Shown here: positions 22,147-32,234 of the stretch, in pieces
Numbering within the stretch: position 1 is the first letter of the stretch
Layout: the number at the start of each line of letters is the position of its first letter
Assembly: GCA_031835245.1 (NCBI GenBank)
Contig: JAVKOQ010000314.1
Coordinates: forward strand, 1 to 59,996
Reading direction: 5' to 3'
Length of the DNA: 59,996 nt
DNA from: Balamuthia mandrillaris
Lineage: Eukaryota > Discosea > Longamoebia > Balamuthiidae
Position numbers and translations under genes: made by a program
Notes under the pieces: generated by a model
Database searches by the model: none
What the model was told of the DNA's origin: nothing
What the model saw: only the letters and a program-made list of their open reading frames with translations

Positions 22147-23615
22147 CCAAAGGGTGATTGACGGGGACACCTTTGCCGGTCTCGAAACGAAAACCCATGG
22201 CATACTGTGCTTTGGGGTTTCCTCTGATAGCCGACTGATTGTAGTAGTGCAGAGCCAGGTCATCATCCACAACTCCAAGAGTACCCATCTGATTGCGTGA
22301 AGAAAAGAAGCGACGACGTTAACTTCATCGAGGAAACGGAGAGAGGAAAGTGAGTGTACGCACTTCATAGATGAAACCAAGGACAAACATTGCCTCGTCA
22401 TTGCCGGCATTGGCGGCCTTTTCTAACAGCGCCAAAGCACGAGCGGGATCTCTCGGTGAAGAGCCAACAGCGATGCTTCTAGTGCCCTCCAACACGCCGC
22501 TCACATGAGCCCCACCCAATAGAGCAAGTGCCTCCTCGTAGTCCTGTTCGTCAGGTTGAACAACTGTTTTACCCTCGTGTTTATCAAACTTGGAGGACAA
22601 AATGGCAGAGTATGTTTTGAGGCGAGGCTTGTTGGCAACTGTAGTTGGCGCAGTGGAAGGCTGCTCAATTGGTGCAAATGGATTTTGAACCCGTTTTTGT
22701 TGCTGCTGCGCCGGTTTCTGCTGTTGCTGTGGTTGTAGTTCTGCGTCTTCTTGTTGCAGTTGTTGCGTTCTCTGGGCGAAAGGAGATTTGGCATTGGTTT
22801 TTTGGTTTTCTTTGCGCCGTTCTCTGGTTGCCATCAGCTTTTGGAGCATTTCTTTCATGTCTATGTCTGGTAGCATTGCATTATTTGTTAGCAGACATAG
22901 GCGAACGAGAGAAGAGAGCACGAACAAAGCAGAGAAGCAGAAAGAAAGCTTGAGGTAACAGTGATCGAGAGAAGAGTAAGGGAACGAGATGCCAGTAGAG
23001 AGAAGAAAGAATGAAACGAAAACAGAGCAATAACAGAGAAGAACTAAAGAGAGCAGAGACGAGGAAAGGAAGCGATACTTTGTATGTTGAATTTTTCCTC
23101 GTCTTCATCCTCCTCCTCGTCGCCCTCGCCACCCCGTTTTATCTCGCCAGAGAGACCAGCAGCAAGCGCGGAAAAGATCTTGTCAGCCAGCTCCTGGTCG
23201 ATAATATCCCCATCAAAGATGAGCTGTGCCTCAAAGGCCACTTTTGGTTCTCCCTTAACCCCTGCTTCAACTTCTTCATACAGCACAACCTCGACCTCGT
23301 CATTTTCTCCTTCCTCCTCCTCCTCTTCTACATGTGCTGTTTTGGAGGTAGGATCAGCCAGTGGGGAAGTAGCGCCTTCACATGGCGTTGTCCACACGTT
23401 CAACACTATCAACAACACTGAATCAGCATCGATGGTCGTTCCATCAGAGAACAGAATCGAAGGAAGAAGAAGAGGAACGAAGAAGAGAAGAAGAGAAGAA
23501 GAACAAGAGAGATGAGGTGTGTGTGTTCTGATCAAAGGTTACCTGCAGTAACTACAAGAAACAAAAGGCTCAAGGAGGTGAAGGGCCGCAAGGTCCATCG
23601 ACGCAAAGCCGTCAT
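19812..23615 (-). CDS. SEL1L/HRD3-like ER-associated degradation adaptor
   Basis: ER membrane protein that partners the HRD1 ubiquitin ligase in ERAD. The first exon starts at 23615 and encodes a signal peptide (MTALRRWTLRPFTSLSLLFL). An acidic region follows, then a Gln-rich linker, then many Sel1 repeats with the A-x(7)-G-x-P-A-like spacing: EKAANAGNDEAMFVLGFIYE, NQSAIRGNPKAQYAMGFRFE, ALHYFQTAASHGDINAVANL, FRSSAEQGHPEGLLHMGNCH, YSAASHAGSLVAQFNLAQMH and YKKAAEQKSPGAYLKMGDFH; about ten or more in all. Near the C-terminus a single membrane helix (DTVLLVFLASLLAALVIV) is followed by a short Gln/Ala/Pro tail. This order (signal, luminal Sel1 repeats, one TM) matches SEL1L. About eight exons; introns hold GA runs and one AAAAAC array. 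Stop at 19812. Confidence 0.88.
21096..21160 (+). repeat. AAAAAC hexanucleotide array
   Basis: About ten units in an intron of the minus-strand SEL1L-like gene, so the transcript carries GUUUUU repeats just downstream of the donor. Unlike the CT runs usual in this window. Confidence 0.9.
22000..22142 (+). repeat. Paired GA runs in two neighbouring SEL1L-like introns
   Basis: Two long GA tracts (about 22000-22046 and 22107-22142), CT on the sense strand. Confidence 0.85.
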
Positions 23616-24072
23616 CCAGTGTAGGTTTTCTTTAAAACAAAACAAAAAAACACAACGTTCAGCAGCAGTGGCTCGTTCGTCTCTCTGCTTCCCGCGCAAC
23701 TTCTACCACTGCTCGCTTTGTGGGAACTTTTTTCTTGGGTACTTTTTTTTTTTTTTCATCAGCCGAATGCACGTCACATTATGGATATATTTGGCTCCCT
23801 TTCCATTCCGTTCCATGATATGCCAATATGTTGGTTGAACCAGCCATACACGTCACAATGTGGTCAAAGTTGGCGCGGATGGCCAAATGGTAGCAATGCG
23901 GTGGCGCGTTTTGGCCGACAAGCGCCATTTTTTTAACGGACAAAAAGAAAGCAAAAAGGGCCAAACGGCTCCTCCACAAAGAAAAAAAAAAAAACAACTT
24001 GGCGCGCGGCAGAAGACGGGCTCGCAATTATTTATTTTTTTTTTTGATCGTTCGAAGCAGCTTCTGAAAGAG
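23616..24072. other. Intergenic region between SEL1L-like and CENP-C genes
   Basis: Divergent promoters in about 457 bases. AT homopolymers (23737-23757, 23978-23994, 24028-24044) surround a G+C-rich core at 23865-23930 with TTGGC/GGCC repeats. No coding sequence seen. Confidence 0.55.
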
Positions 24073-25918
24073 ATGGAGGTGTTGGCCGTTCAGGCCAATA
24101 TGAGGTACATTCCCTGGTTTTATTTTTTTAATTTTTATCTGTTTATTTTTGATGAGATGAGGAGAGAAACTAATCGCAAAGGTCTGCTCTTTTTTTTTAA
24201 AAAAAAAAAACAAACAAAATGGTGTGCAGGCAGTTTTCGCGGAAGACTGGCCGTCAAGCCAAGGCTCATGTGTTTCGGGATGTGGATGGAATGGAAAACT
24301 TGGATGACTTCTTTGCGAGTGATGGTTTGATTTTCTCCTCGCTCCCCTTCTCTTGTTCTCCCGCCTCTCTCTGCTCTCCTCTCTCCCCTCGTTCCCAATC
24401 TGATGGAATGGTTGTTGTTAAGATGAGGTTGAAGAGAAGCCAGAATTTGAACCTGAAATAGAAGCAGAAATGAACCTTTCGTCGCGTACGTATCGTTTAC
24501 ATTCTCTCTTCTTTCGCCAGTTCTTCTCAATGAGTTCTTTCTCTTTGCTTGTTTTCTGCTCCTCCGCTTTTCGGCTTCTTGTTCCACAGCAGAAACCTCT
24601 TTGTTGGACGAATCGTTGATCGGTGAAGAAGTAGAGGATGAGACGGTCATGAATACTCTGCCCGAACCCGTTGTTGCCTTCACGACAACAACAAGCACAA
24701 CGACAACAACAACAACAGTGTCATCAACGCAAACACAGAAAGCTCAAGCTAAAGAGAAAGAGAAAGAGAAAGAAGAAGAGAGCCTTATTGATCACAACGA
24801 CTTTTGGGAAGTAGACCATGGAGGTCTGCTGAGTGATACTTCGATGAGCATAAGTCCACCGGCATCACCCCAAAAGCCACAGAAAAAAGGACGGAAGAAA
24901 GGGAAAAAGCCTGAACCAGAGGACCCTAAAGAAGAAGAGGCGGAGGATGAGGAGGGAGACAAAGTAGCGGAGGAAGCAACATCAATCCGAGGACGGGGCA
25001 GAGGAAGAGGAGCAAGAGGAAGAGGAAGAGGAGGAGCGAAAGGAACAACTGCAATAACCAAAACGAAAATACAAGTGGAGGCACCTACAACAAAACGCCA
25101 ACAACGAGGCAAGAAGAAACAACAGAAAGATGAAATAGAACATGAAGAAGAGGAGGAAGAGGGCACGGAAGAAGCAAGTGAGCAAGAATGGCGACCAGAG
25201 GTTGCTCTACCGGAAGAACAAAAAGAAGATGAAGAGGAGGAAGAAAAAGTTGCGCCACAACCAACTAGATCGCGCGTACAAAACAAAAAGGAAGCACAAC
25301 AAAAAAAAGCAGAAGAAGAAGCACAAGCAGAAAAGCGTGTAACAAAGACAAAAGAACCCCAAAAGCCTCAACAACAACAACAACAGTCACCAAAGCAAAG
25401 TAAAGGCAAAGAAAAAGTAGTGACACCACCCTCACCAACGAACAAACCAGCAACCACCAAAACAACCAGAGGCAGAAAACGGAAAGAACCATCTCCTCCT
25501 CCTTCTCCGTCGGCCTTTGATTTTGGTGAAGAAGTAGAGGAAGAAGAGGAAGATGAAGCTGTGTTCCGGGCACCAAAAAAGAGGAAACCAACAACGAAAC
25601 GTGCAACAAACACAAAAACATCTCCCAAAAAGAAAGCACCGCCTTCTGCTCCAAGTAAGCGGCGGCAACAACAGCGCAAGGCTGCAACAACACCAAAGGA
25701 TACTTCTAATGTCTATCTCATGATCCCGCTGGAGGAACTTCCGGAGGATGACATGTTAGAGGAGAAGGATAACGAGCAGGAAAGGAATTCCAACGTGCGC
25801 AGAAGCACGCGCAAACGGATAAAACCGTTGCAGTACTGGCGCAATGAACGTGTAGTCTATGAGAGAGAAAAATCAGAAGGTTCGTTTTTTTCTTCTCTTT
25901 CTCTTTCTCTTTCGTCGT

Positions 25919-25957
<39 letters not shown>

Positions 25958-26102
25958 CTGTTATCTCTATTTTTCTCACATGCATTTGTAACACCAAACA
26001 AAAACAGTTGTGCCAGCAGTAAAAGCGGTCGTTCAGAAGCCGCCAACACCCATTGCACCCAAACGGAAGCGAACAAACATCAAGCCCCCTGCCAACGATT
26101 AG
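24073..26102 (+). CDS. CENP-C/Mif2 inner-kinetochore protein without a cupin domain, 524 residues
   Basis: Links centromeric CENP-A nucleosomes to the outer kinetochore. Five exons in frame: 24073-24104, 24230-24324, 24423-24485, 24590-25879, 26008-26102. The N-terminus (about residues 11-42) has the Mif2-N pattern QFSRKTGRQAKAHVFRDVDG then MENLDDFF. A long, disordered, Lys/Glu/Pro-rich middle follows, with a GRGRGRGARGRGRGG basic patch and repeated acidic blocks. The CENP-C motif RRSTRKRIKPLQYWRNERVV sits at about 467-486; its R-x-S-x-R and W residues are those that contact the H2A-H2B acidic patch and the CENP-A tail. Only about 37 basic residues follow (KRKRTNIKPPAND), so the usual dimerising cupin is missing. 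An ATG at 24219 is an alternative start that skips exon 1 and keeps both motifs. Confidence 0.85.
25915..25953 (+). repeat. CT run in the last CENP-C intron
   Basis: CT on the sense strand in the 128-base intron 25880-26007. It leaves the reading frame open into the intron, so an unspliced reading would miss the true C-terminus. Confidence 0.85.
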
Positions 26103-26285
26103 TTTTTTCTTCACTCCATCCCATTATAATTATTATCTTTACTGTTATTTTTTTTTCCAACATTTGTTCTTGATGGTGGATTGGTCCACCATCAAGAAAC
26201 CTAAAATTCATCATCGCTTTTTCGGTGCATTCGTTCTTCCACCTCTTGTTCTCTTCTCCTCTCTCCGTCTCTTCTCTTCTCTATA

Positions 26286-26301
26286 TCACGTCGTCATGAA
26301 T
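26286..26301 (+). promoter_or_regulatory. 16-base shared upstream element, copy 2
   Basis: TCACGTCGTCATGAAT, 94 bases upstream of the TOM22-like ATG and followed 13 bases later by a TGTCGACA site. Identical to 13355-13370. Confidence 0.4.
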
Positions 26302-26314
26302 TATTTTCCTGGAA

Positions 26315-26322
26315 TGTCGACA
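26315..26322. promoter_or_regulatory. TGTCGACA palindrome, copy 3
   Basis: Non-coding, 73 bases upstream of the ATG at 26395, in the context ATGTCGACAAAAA, the same 13-mer as copy 1. Confidence 0.5.
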
Positions 26323-26394
26323 AAAACTCGGAAATAAATCTTCCAAAGAAAAAAAAAGAAGAAAAAGAAAAGAACGCACCACACACAACAAAGA

Positions 26395-26703
26395 ATGACC
26401 TCCAGAGGATTGGATATTCCAGAGCTGCGGGACCAAACCACGTCCGCTGGGTCGTGGTTCGACGTGGTGCCGCAAGGCTTGCAGGAGGCTTTAGGACGGG
26501 CGGCAAAACAGGGCTCCCAGTACGGCCAGGTGGGAGCTCAGTACCTCAGCAGGTTCTTGTGGGTGGCCTCCACCGGAGCGGCCGTCCTCATCCTCCCGCT
26601 GTTCCTCCGCATGACAGCCGAGGTGATGGTCATAGAGGACATTGAAATACAAGTGCAAGCGCGAAAACAACAAACCGCACAGCCCGCCATTCCTTACCTC
26701 TAA
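26395..26703 (+). CDS. TOM22-like mitochondrial import receptor subunit, 102 residues
   Basis: Single exon. One tail-side membrane helix (about residues 54-71, FLWVASTGAAVLILPLFL) includes the membrane proline seen in Tom22. It is preceded by an amphipathic stretch (LGRAAKQGSQYGQVGAQYLS) and followed by an acidic/Gln segment (VMVIEDIEIQVQARKQQ) like the short intermembrane-space tail of Tom22. Size and layout match the small plant/protist Tom22 (Tom9) type. The cytosolic part lacks a long acidic receptor region, as in plants. Sequence identity is low, so another small tail-anchored mitochondrial protein is possible. Confidence 0.65.
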   Translation: MTSRGLDIPELRDQTTSAGSWFDVVPQGLQEALGRAAKQGSQYGQVGAQYLSRFLWVASTGAAVLILPLFLRMTAEVMVIEDIEIQVQARKQQTAQPAIPYL

Positions 26704-26919
26704 AAACGACCACATTTTTTTCTCCTCCTTCTGGCCCAACTGTCATCATCACATTCGCTGCCCTCTTTCTTTTTTTTTCGCTCACGTTTACCTCCTTTGT
26801 TTTAAGTTATTGGTTGTTGTTTTTTCACACAAAAATATATTTTTTGCACAGGTACAAAACAATATCTAAAAAGATTTAAACAATTGGTTTGTTTTTTTTC
26901 ACCATAAAGATTGCGAATC

Positions 26920-27663
26920 TCACTCTTTTGTTTTATCGCTGTCAGCTTCTCCAGCCTCCAGGTCGATCTCCTCCATTTCTTCTCCTTCTCCTGCCCCTTC
27001 CGCTTCTCTTCTTTCTTGTGTTGCACCTCCCTCTTCTTCTCCCTCTTCCTTCGGTTCAAGGCGTTGTGTCGATCGTTGTGGAGAGGGAGAAGGCGAAGCG
27101 GTAGATGTGTGTTCTGGTTGTGGTTGCTGCAAAGAAGAAATAGAAGAAGAGGAGGAGGAAGAAGTGTGAGAAGGGCTTGATGGGGTAGATGTGGATGTGG
27201 ATGAGGATGTGCCGTTGAGGGTTTTGCTGCCTTTCTTCTTCTTTGTCTTGGTCTTCTTCTTTTTCTTCTTCTTCTTGTCGCTGTTGCGCAGAGGGGAGTT
27301 TGCTTGCAGCTTTTGGTCGTTCACCTTCAGCAAAGAAGTGAAAACTGACAAAGAAGAGAATGTGAGAATGCAGGAAAGAAGCTACCAGAAGAGAGGAGAA
27401 AAAAAGAGAAGCAAGGGGAGAAGGAGAGTCTATACCAGTTCGACAAATGGGACACTTGTTAGCTTGGTTGCGGAGCACTTCAGCACAACCCTGGCACAAG
27501 CACATATGCCTGCAGGGTAGCACAATGGTGTTGCTGAGCTCTGACATGCAGACTACACACTCGCGCTGCAGGCCAGGACCCTCCGCCTGGTCCAGTCCAA
27601 ACAAATCATGCACCACATACGTTACACCCCCATACTATATTAATAACGTTGATTAGTTATAAT

Positions 27664-27696
<33 letters not shown>

Positions 27697-29152
27697 ATCA
27701 TAAGATTATAATAAAGAAGAAGCAGCAAAAACAGAAGGGCTACGAACCTCCATCTTTACAAGAACTCCTTTGGCAGCGTAGGTATCATCGGCGCATTTAA
27801 GAAGGGTGACAAAGGTTGTCTGTGAAGTAATCTTGGGCGGAAGAGCGTGTGCCTTGTCACTTGGGGTGGTTGCTTTCTTTCCGGCTCTTCTCTTCATCAC
27901 AGAGGAAGTAGAACTTACTTTCTTTCTCCGAACTTTCAAGGTCAAATCGAGATACAATCAGAAATAGGATGAAACCATACGGTTAATATGAGAAGAGAAA
28001 GAAAGGAAAGGAAGAAAAGAAGAAAATACCAAAGGGTTCAATGACGATAATGAACGGGAATGTGGTCGAGTCAGGTTTTGGTTCCAGCTCAGAGGGACTA
28101 TAGCGAGAAACATCAAACGCAGACTCCAAGGGAAGTCGATACTCCTGACCAAGACCGGGAGAGAACTGAAGGGTGATAGGCGGCGGAGCTCCGACTTGGC
28201 TTTGATAGCCAACGAGGCTGTTCTCCTCGTCTCGTTTCTCCTTGGCCATAAAGTACACCGTTATTTTACATTCCACTTCACTGTCAAACAGAAACCGCAG
28301 TTGATAGAGGTTGTGCGTGGGAGAAGAAGACGGTCCTTGTTTGTTGAGGTCTGCCACTTGCTTTCCTTTTCTATTTATGCTGCTGGTGTTGTTGTTAGTG
28401 GTCTCTGCTCCACTAACAGAAGATAATGATGGTGATGAAGAAGAAGGGGAAGGAGTATGAGAGGGTGACGGAGAAGAGCTGCGAGAAGAAGGAGAAACAG
28501 GAGTAGCAGTGGAAGTAGAAGTAGAAGAAATGGAAGAAGAAGGAAGAGGAGAGTGTTCCACAGGCATCAAGCGTATGCTCTCTCGCTTCACGCAAAAGCC
28601 GCAACGCACTCTGTTGGTAGGATGCACCATCGGCGGACGTGCAATAAGTCGAGTAAACGGGGTATTCGTTGCTCTGCCCCAGCCTTCACCTTCCCCCCCC
28701 ACTGATGCAAGAACAGCAGAGCTGTTGTTGTCAGCAGAAGCCGTGGTGTTGGCGATGGCAGCCGCTGCAGGAATTCCTCCTCGTCTAGTTCGTTGCTCCT
28801 CTTCGGAGTCGTCTTCGTCATCCTCTCCTCCGTAGAGGAAGAATGAAGGGTCTGCGGCTCTTCCTCCCCCTATGAAAAAACTTGGAATGCTAAAACGGCT
28901 AAATGGGGAGGAAGAAGACGAAGTGGTGGGAGATGAGGAGGAGGAGGTGGGAGAAGAGCTAGCGAGGTTGTTCTCTACCACCACTTGTAACGCTCTCCCA
29001 TGCCGTCTCTCCGCTTGTTCATCACCTTCTTCTGCGCCAGAAGAAAAGTCCTCCGTGGAGGTGTCTGCTGCCGAGCTGTCATCCTCTTCTGCCTCCGTCC
29101 TCCTGCCTGCTACTTCGTAGGGTCCCATGCCCGTGCTCAAGTTGCCTCCCAT
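26920..29152 (-). CDS. Mahogunin/MGRN1-type RING E3 ubiquitin ligase
   Basis: Starts at the ATG at 29152; MGGNLSTGMG is a good N-myristoylation signal, as in plant LOG2-type relatives, and favours this start over upstream frames. After an acidic/Ser-rich N-terminus comes the conserved mahogunin block: NRVRCGFCVKRESIRLMPV, YQLRFLFDSEVECKITVYFM, PITLQFSPGLGQEYRLPLES and TTFPFIIVIEP, then LPPKITSQTTFVTLLKCADD and GVLVKMEV. The C3HC4 RING follows: CVVCMSELSNTIVLPCRHMC, LCQGCAEVL and CPICR (about 27430-27570). After the RING come a basic KKKKKKTKTKKKKG stretch and an acidic tail ending at 26920. About five exons. One intron (27664-27697) has CT on the + strand, i.e. GA on the sense strand, the exception to the intron rule here. 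Likely targets are endosomal or plasma-membrane proteins. Confidence 0.85.
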
Positions 29153-29235
29153 TTTTTTCTTTAAATTCCACAAGGAGCAAGTCTTCTGTCTATCTGTTTT
29201 TGTTTGCCTTCAAAAATCGAAAAAAAAAATGGTAG

Positions 29236-29638
29236 CTATGTTTCCCTATTACTCAACCAATCCTCTCGCGCACTGGTACCTTTATTTTTTTGAAAAAAAA
29301 AAACATGTCAGAAGGGGTAACAAACAGGAAAACAGGAGGTGGGGGGAAAAAAAAGAGAGTAAAGAAGTAACTCACCAAACTTGACAAGAAACGATGAGAT
29401 GGAAGGAGAGTCTTCTTTCCAAGGGGGCTCCACCGCAGGTTTTTCCGTCTTTCTCTCTTTTTTATTTTGTAGCAGGTTATTATTTTTTTGGTGGACAAAT
29501 ACACGGAACCGCCGAACCCTCAGGCTTTTAATTTCTCCGAATCAGGCTAATTTTCCTGCTCGCTTTTAGGAAATTTGGACGAAAATTCTCTCATGGAGGG
29601 CACTTGTTGCACGTTTTGAGCTTGCTTTGTTGCTGCCA
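29236..29638 (-). CDS. Possible small spliced gene just upstream of the RING ligase
   Basis: Tentative. A frame opens at the ATG at 29638 (MAATKQAQNVQQVPSMREFS) but stops after 30 codons. Downstream on the same strand, a coding-like block (KTEKPAVEPPWKEDSPSISS, then FLVKF) ends in a strong GTGAGT donor at 29375. A 96-base intron to an acceptor at 29280 would add GTSAREDWLSNRET and a stop at 29236. How the ATG block joins the middle block is not clear, so this may be two unrelated bits or 5' leader of the RING gene. The TGTCGACA site seven bases upstream of the ATG supports a transcription start here. Confidence 0.3.
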
Positions 29639-29646
29639 TTATTATT

Positions 29647-29654
29647 TGTCGACA
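29647..29654. promoter_or_regulatory. TGTCGACA palindrome, copy 4
   Basis: Non-coding. It lies 9 bases upstream of the ATG at 29638 (minus) and 198 bases upstream of the ORP ATG at 29852 (plus), so it could serve either gene. Confidence 0.5.
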
Positions 29655-29851
29655 CCTAAAACGAGCCGAACGCGCAACACAATTAAAAAAAAAAACAAAC
29701 GAAAAGTTCAGAAAAGAAAGAAAAGAAGACAAGAAAGAAAAGAGTAGCAGAGAGAGAGCGAACGAGAGAGAACAAAAACTTTTCCATTTTGTTTGTTTGT
29801 TTGTTTGTTTAAAAAAAAGAGTAGCAAGTAGCAGCAGTGGCAGCACGTAAC

Positions 29852-30951
29852 ATGGAACAAAATTCAACGGAGGGGCAAGGTACTCTGGAGGCTGGCTTGG
29901 AGGCGTTGGCGTTGTACGGCCAAGAACAGGCACAAACCCCTCCCTCGTTCGCCACTGCCGAGAAGAAGCGCTGCGGCAACGGGACGTTCATCAGAGCACC
30001 TCGTGGAAAGGAGCTGCAGGACTTGATCTTTCAGAAAAATGCGCGTCACCCCGCTGGAGGCCTCAAATGGACGGACGAGGAAGATCTGCGCAGACAAAGA
30101 GGGTAAGACCAAAAACAACAAATCAGAGATTTCAAAGGTTGACCCGCCACTCTTTCAATGACCATGGTAAAAATATATAGCGTGGCTTGGGATGTTGTCA
30201 AACAGATTGGAAGCAACATCATTGAAGGCAAGGACTTGGTCTCTGTCAGTTTGCCTGTGTACCTGTTCGAGCCGCGCTCCTTCCTGGAGCGTCTCTGTGA
30301 CGGATTTTCTTTTGCGCCAACATATCTCACAAAGGCAGCTGGTTCGTGTTTTGCATGTTTTTTGGCTTGCTTCTCTCTCTCCTCTTTTTTTTTGGCTTCA
30401 TTCAGCTTTCTTTTTTGCTTCTTCCCGTCAATTCATTCTCGTCGTTTCTTCATTGCTTTCTGTTCCATTCTTCCTTTCTTTTTTTTGTCTTTGTGTCTTC
30501 TCTTCTTCCTTTCGATGTTTCTTTGTTTTCATTTATTTACTTATGGATTGATGCTTCTGGTGATTTTTTCTTTTGGGCTTTTTGTATTGCAACAATCAAC
30601 AACAGCAACAACTGATCCATTGGAGCGGCTAAAGAACGTGATAGCATTCTTCATAGCAGGCACTCACTTAACGGCCACTCAGAAGAAACCCTTCAACCCG
30701 ATTCTAGGAGAGACCTACCAAGCCACGTTCTCGGAGGACGGCACGGAGGTCTTTGCCGAGCAAACCACGCATCATCCTCCTGCCTCCAACTTCCAGGTCA
30801 TACCGCAGGATGGCTCTTATCATTTTTGGGGACACGGCGTCTTCTCAGCTGTCTATAGAGGCAACTTGATTAAAGGTTATCAGACCGGTCCCAACTATGT
30901 TGATTTTCCTGATGGTATTGTTCATTCTTTGCCTTTTTTCAACTTTCTCTT

Positions 30952-30990
<39 letters not shown>

Positions 30991-31888
30991 TCGTCCAGTA
31001 ATGTTACTAATGATACAAATAGGTACACGGATAAGCATCCAATTGCCGTACCTGGAATTCAAGGGCCTAGTCATGGGAGATCGCATTCAAAACTTCGCTG
31101 GCAATATGAGCTTTGTGGACCAAAAGAACGACTTGGGGTTTGTTTTCGTGCTTCACATTCTATTAGCATCCTGTTTATCGAATTAATTGTCATCTCCTAT
31201 TTCTTGTCTGCAAAGATGTGTTTTGGAGTTCAATCCAGAGGCGCCAAGTTGGCTGAAGAGTTGGTTCGCAAAGCCAAAATATCCTGCCGACTATTTTGTT
31301 GGTGACATTTTCCGTTTGAGCACAGCCAACACCGCCACCACTTCTGCCTCCGCCAGCAATGCTGGCAGCAGCAGCGGTGCCGCTGTTAATGACAAGAAAG
31401 AAGTCTTGAGTCGTGTGGAAGGCTGTTGGCTTAGTCACCTCGATTTTGATTCTAAACGGTTTGTTTCTTGCTTCATCTTCCTCTACTTCATGTCCTTCTT
31501 TCGCTATGGCACACTTACCATGTAATTGTACCGACCGAAGATATTGGGATTTGAAAGAGGTGGTGCCAAGCACTTTACAGCCGGTGGACGACCCACTTCC
31601 CTCAGATTGTAGGTTCAGAGATGACCTTCAAGCTCTTCTTGCTGGTGATTTTGCAACTGCTCAACAGTAATTTCTCCCTCCTCTTCTCCTTCTTTGCTTC
31701 TTTCTCCTCCCATCCCCTTTTCTTGTTCTCTCTCTCTCTCTGTTATTGTGTGTACTGATTTACTGGTGGACAACAGACAGAAAGTGTTGTTGGAAGAGAG
31801 ACAAAGAGGAGATGCGCGTTTGAGGAAGGAAGGAGCTGCTGCCAGACAAGGCGCTGGCGATGCATCCCGTTCTCTTCTTTCTCCATGA
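29852..31888 (+). CDS. Oxysterol-binding-protein-related protein (short ORP, ORD only)
   Basis: Lipid-transfer protein that exchanges sterols or PI4P between membranes. The ATG at 29852 (MEQNSTEGQGTLEAGLEALA) is followed by about 80 low-complexity residues, then the OSBP-related domain: VSLPVYLFEPRSFLERLCDG, DPLERLKNVIAFFIAGTHL, KKPFNPILGETYQATF, and the ORP signature as EQTTHHPPAS. Next come YHFWGHGVFSAVYRGNLI, IQLPYLEFKGLVMGDRIQNF, EGCWLSHLDFDSKR and YWDLKEVVPSTLQPVDDPLP. The last exon encodes a basic helix (LLEERQRGDARLRKEGA). No PH domain or FFAT motif is visible. About eight exons; a CT run lies in the intron near 30957-30982 and another near 31728-31742. Convergent with the profilin gene. 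Confidence 0.88.
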
Positions 31889-32179
31889 ATAACCAAGCAA
31901 GGAGTAATACCTTGAATTCTCCACTTTCTTTTATACCCAAAAGAAATAGAGGTCCTTTTTTTTTCTTATGTCTTTTTTCTGTGAGTATTGAAGAGAGAGA
32001 CCCAGAGGGAAGACAAAATGGCACCGACGAAAGAGCAATGCTTATTAAAGACTTTTTTGTTGCTACAAAACAGAAAACAAATAAGTCCAATAAGGGAATA
32101 GGAAGGAAAGAAAGCAGCAACGAGAGATAAAGGATGGAAGGCATGCGGTGGTAACAAAAAAAAGGGAGAGAGCAAGAGC

Positions 32180-32199
32180 TTATAGAAGGGGCTCCACTG

Positions 32200-32234
<35 letters not shown>

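Noticed and set aside
23870-23915. GGATGGCCAAATGGTAGC, resembling a tRNA D-arm
   Set aside because: No T-arm within 60 bases and no acceptor stem.
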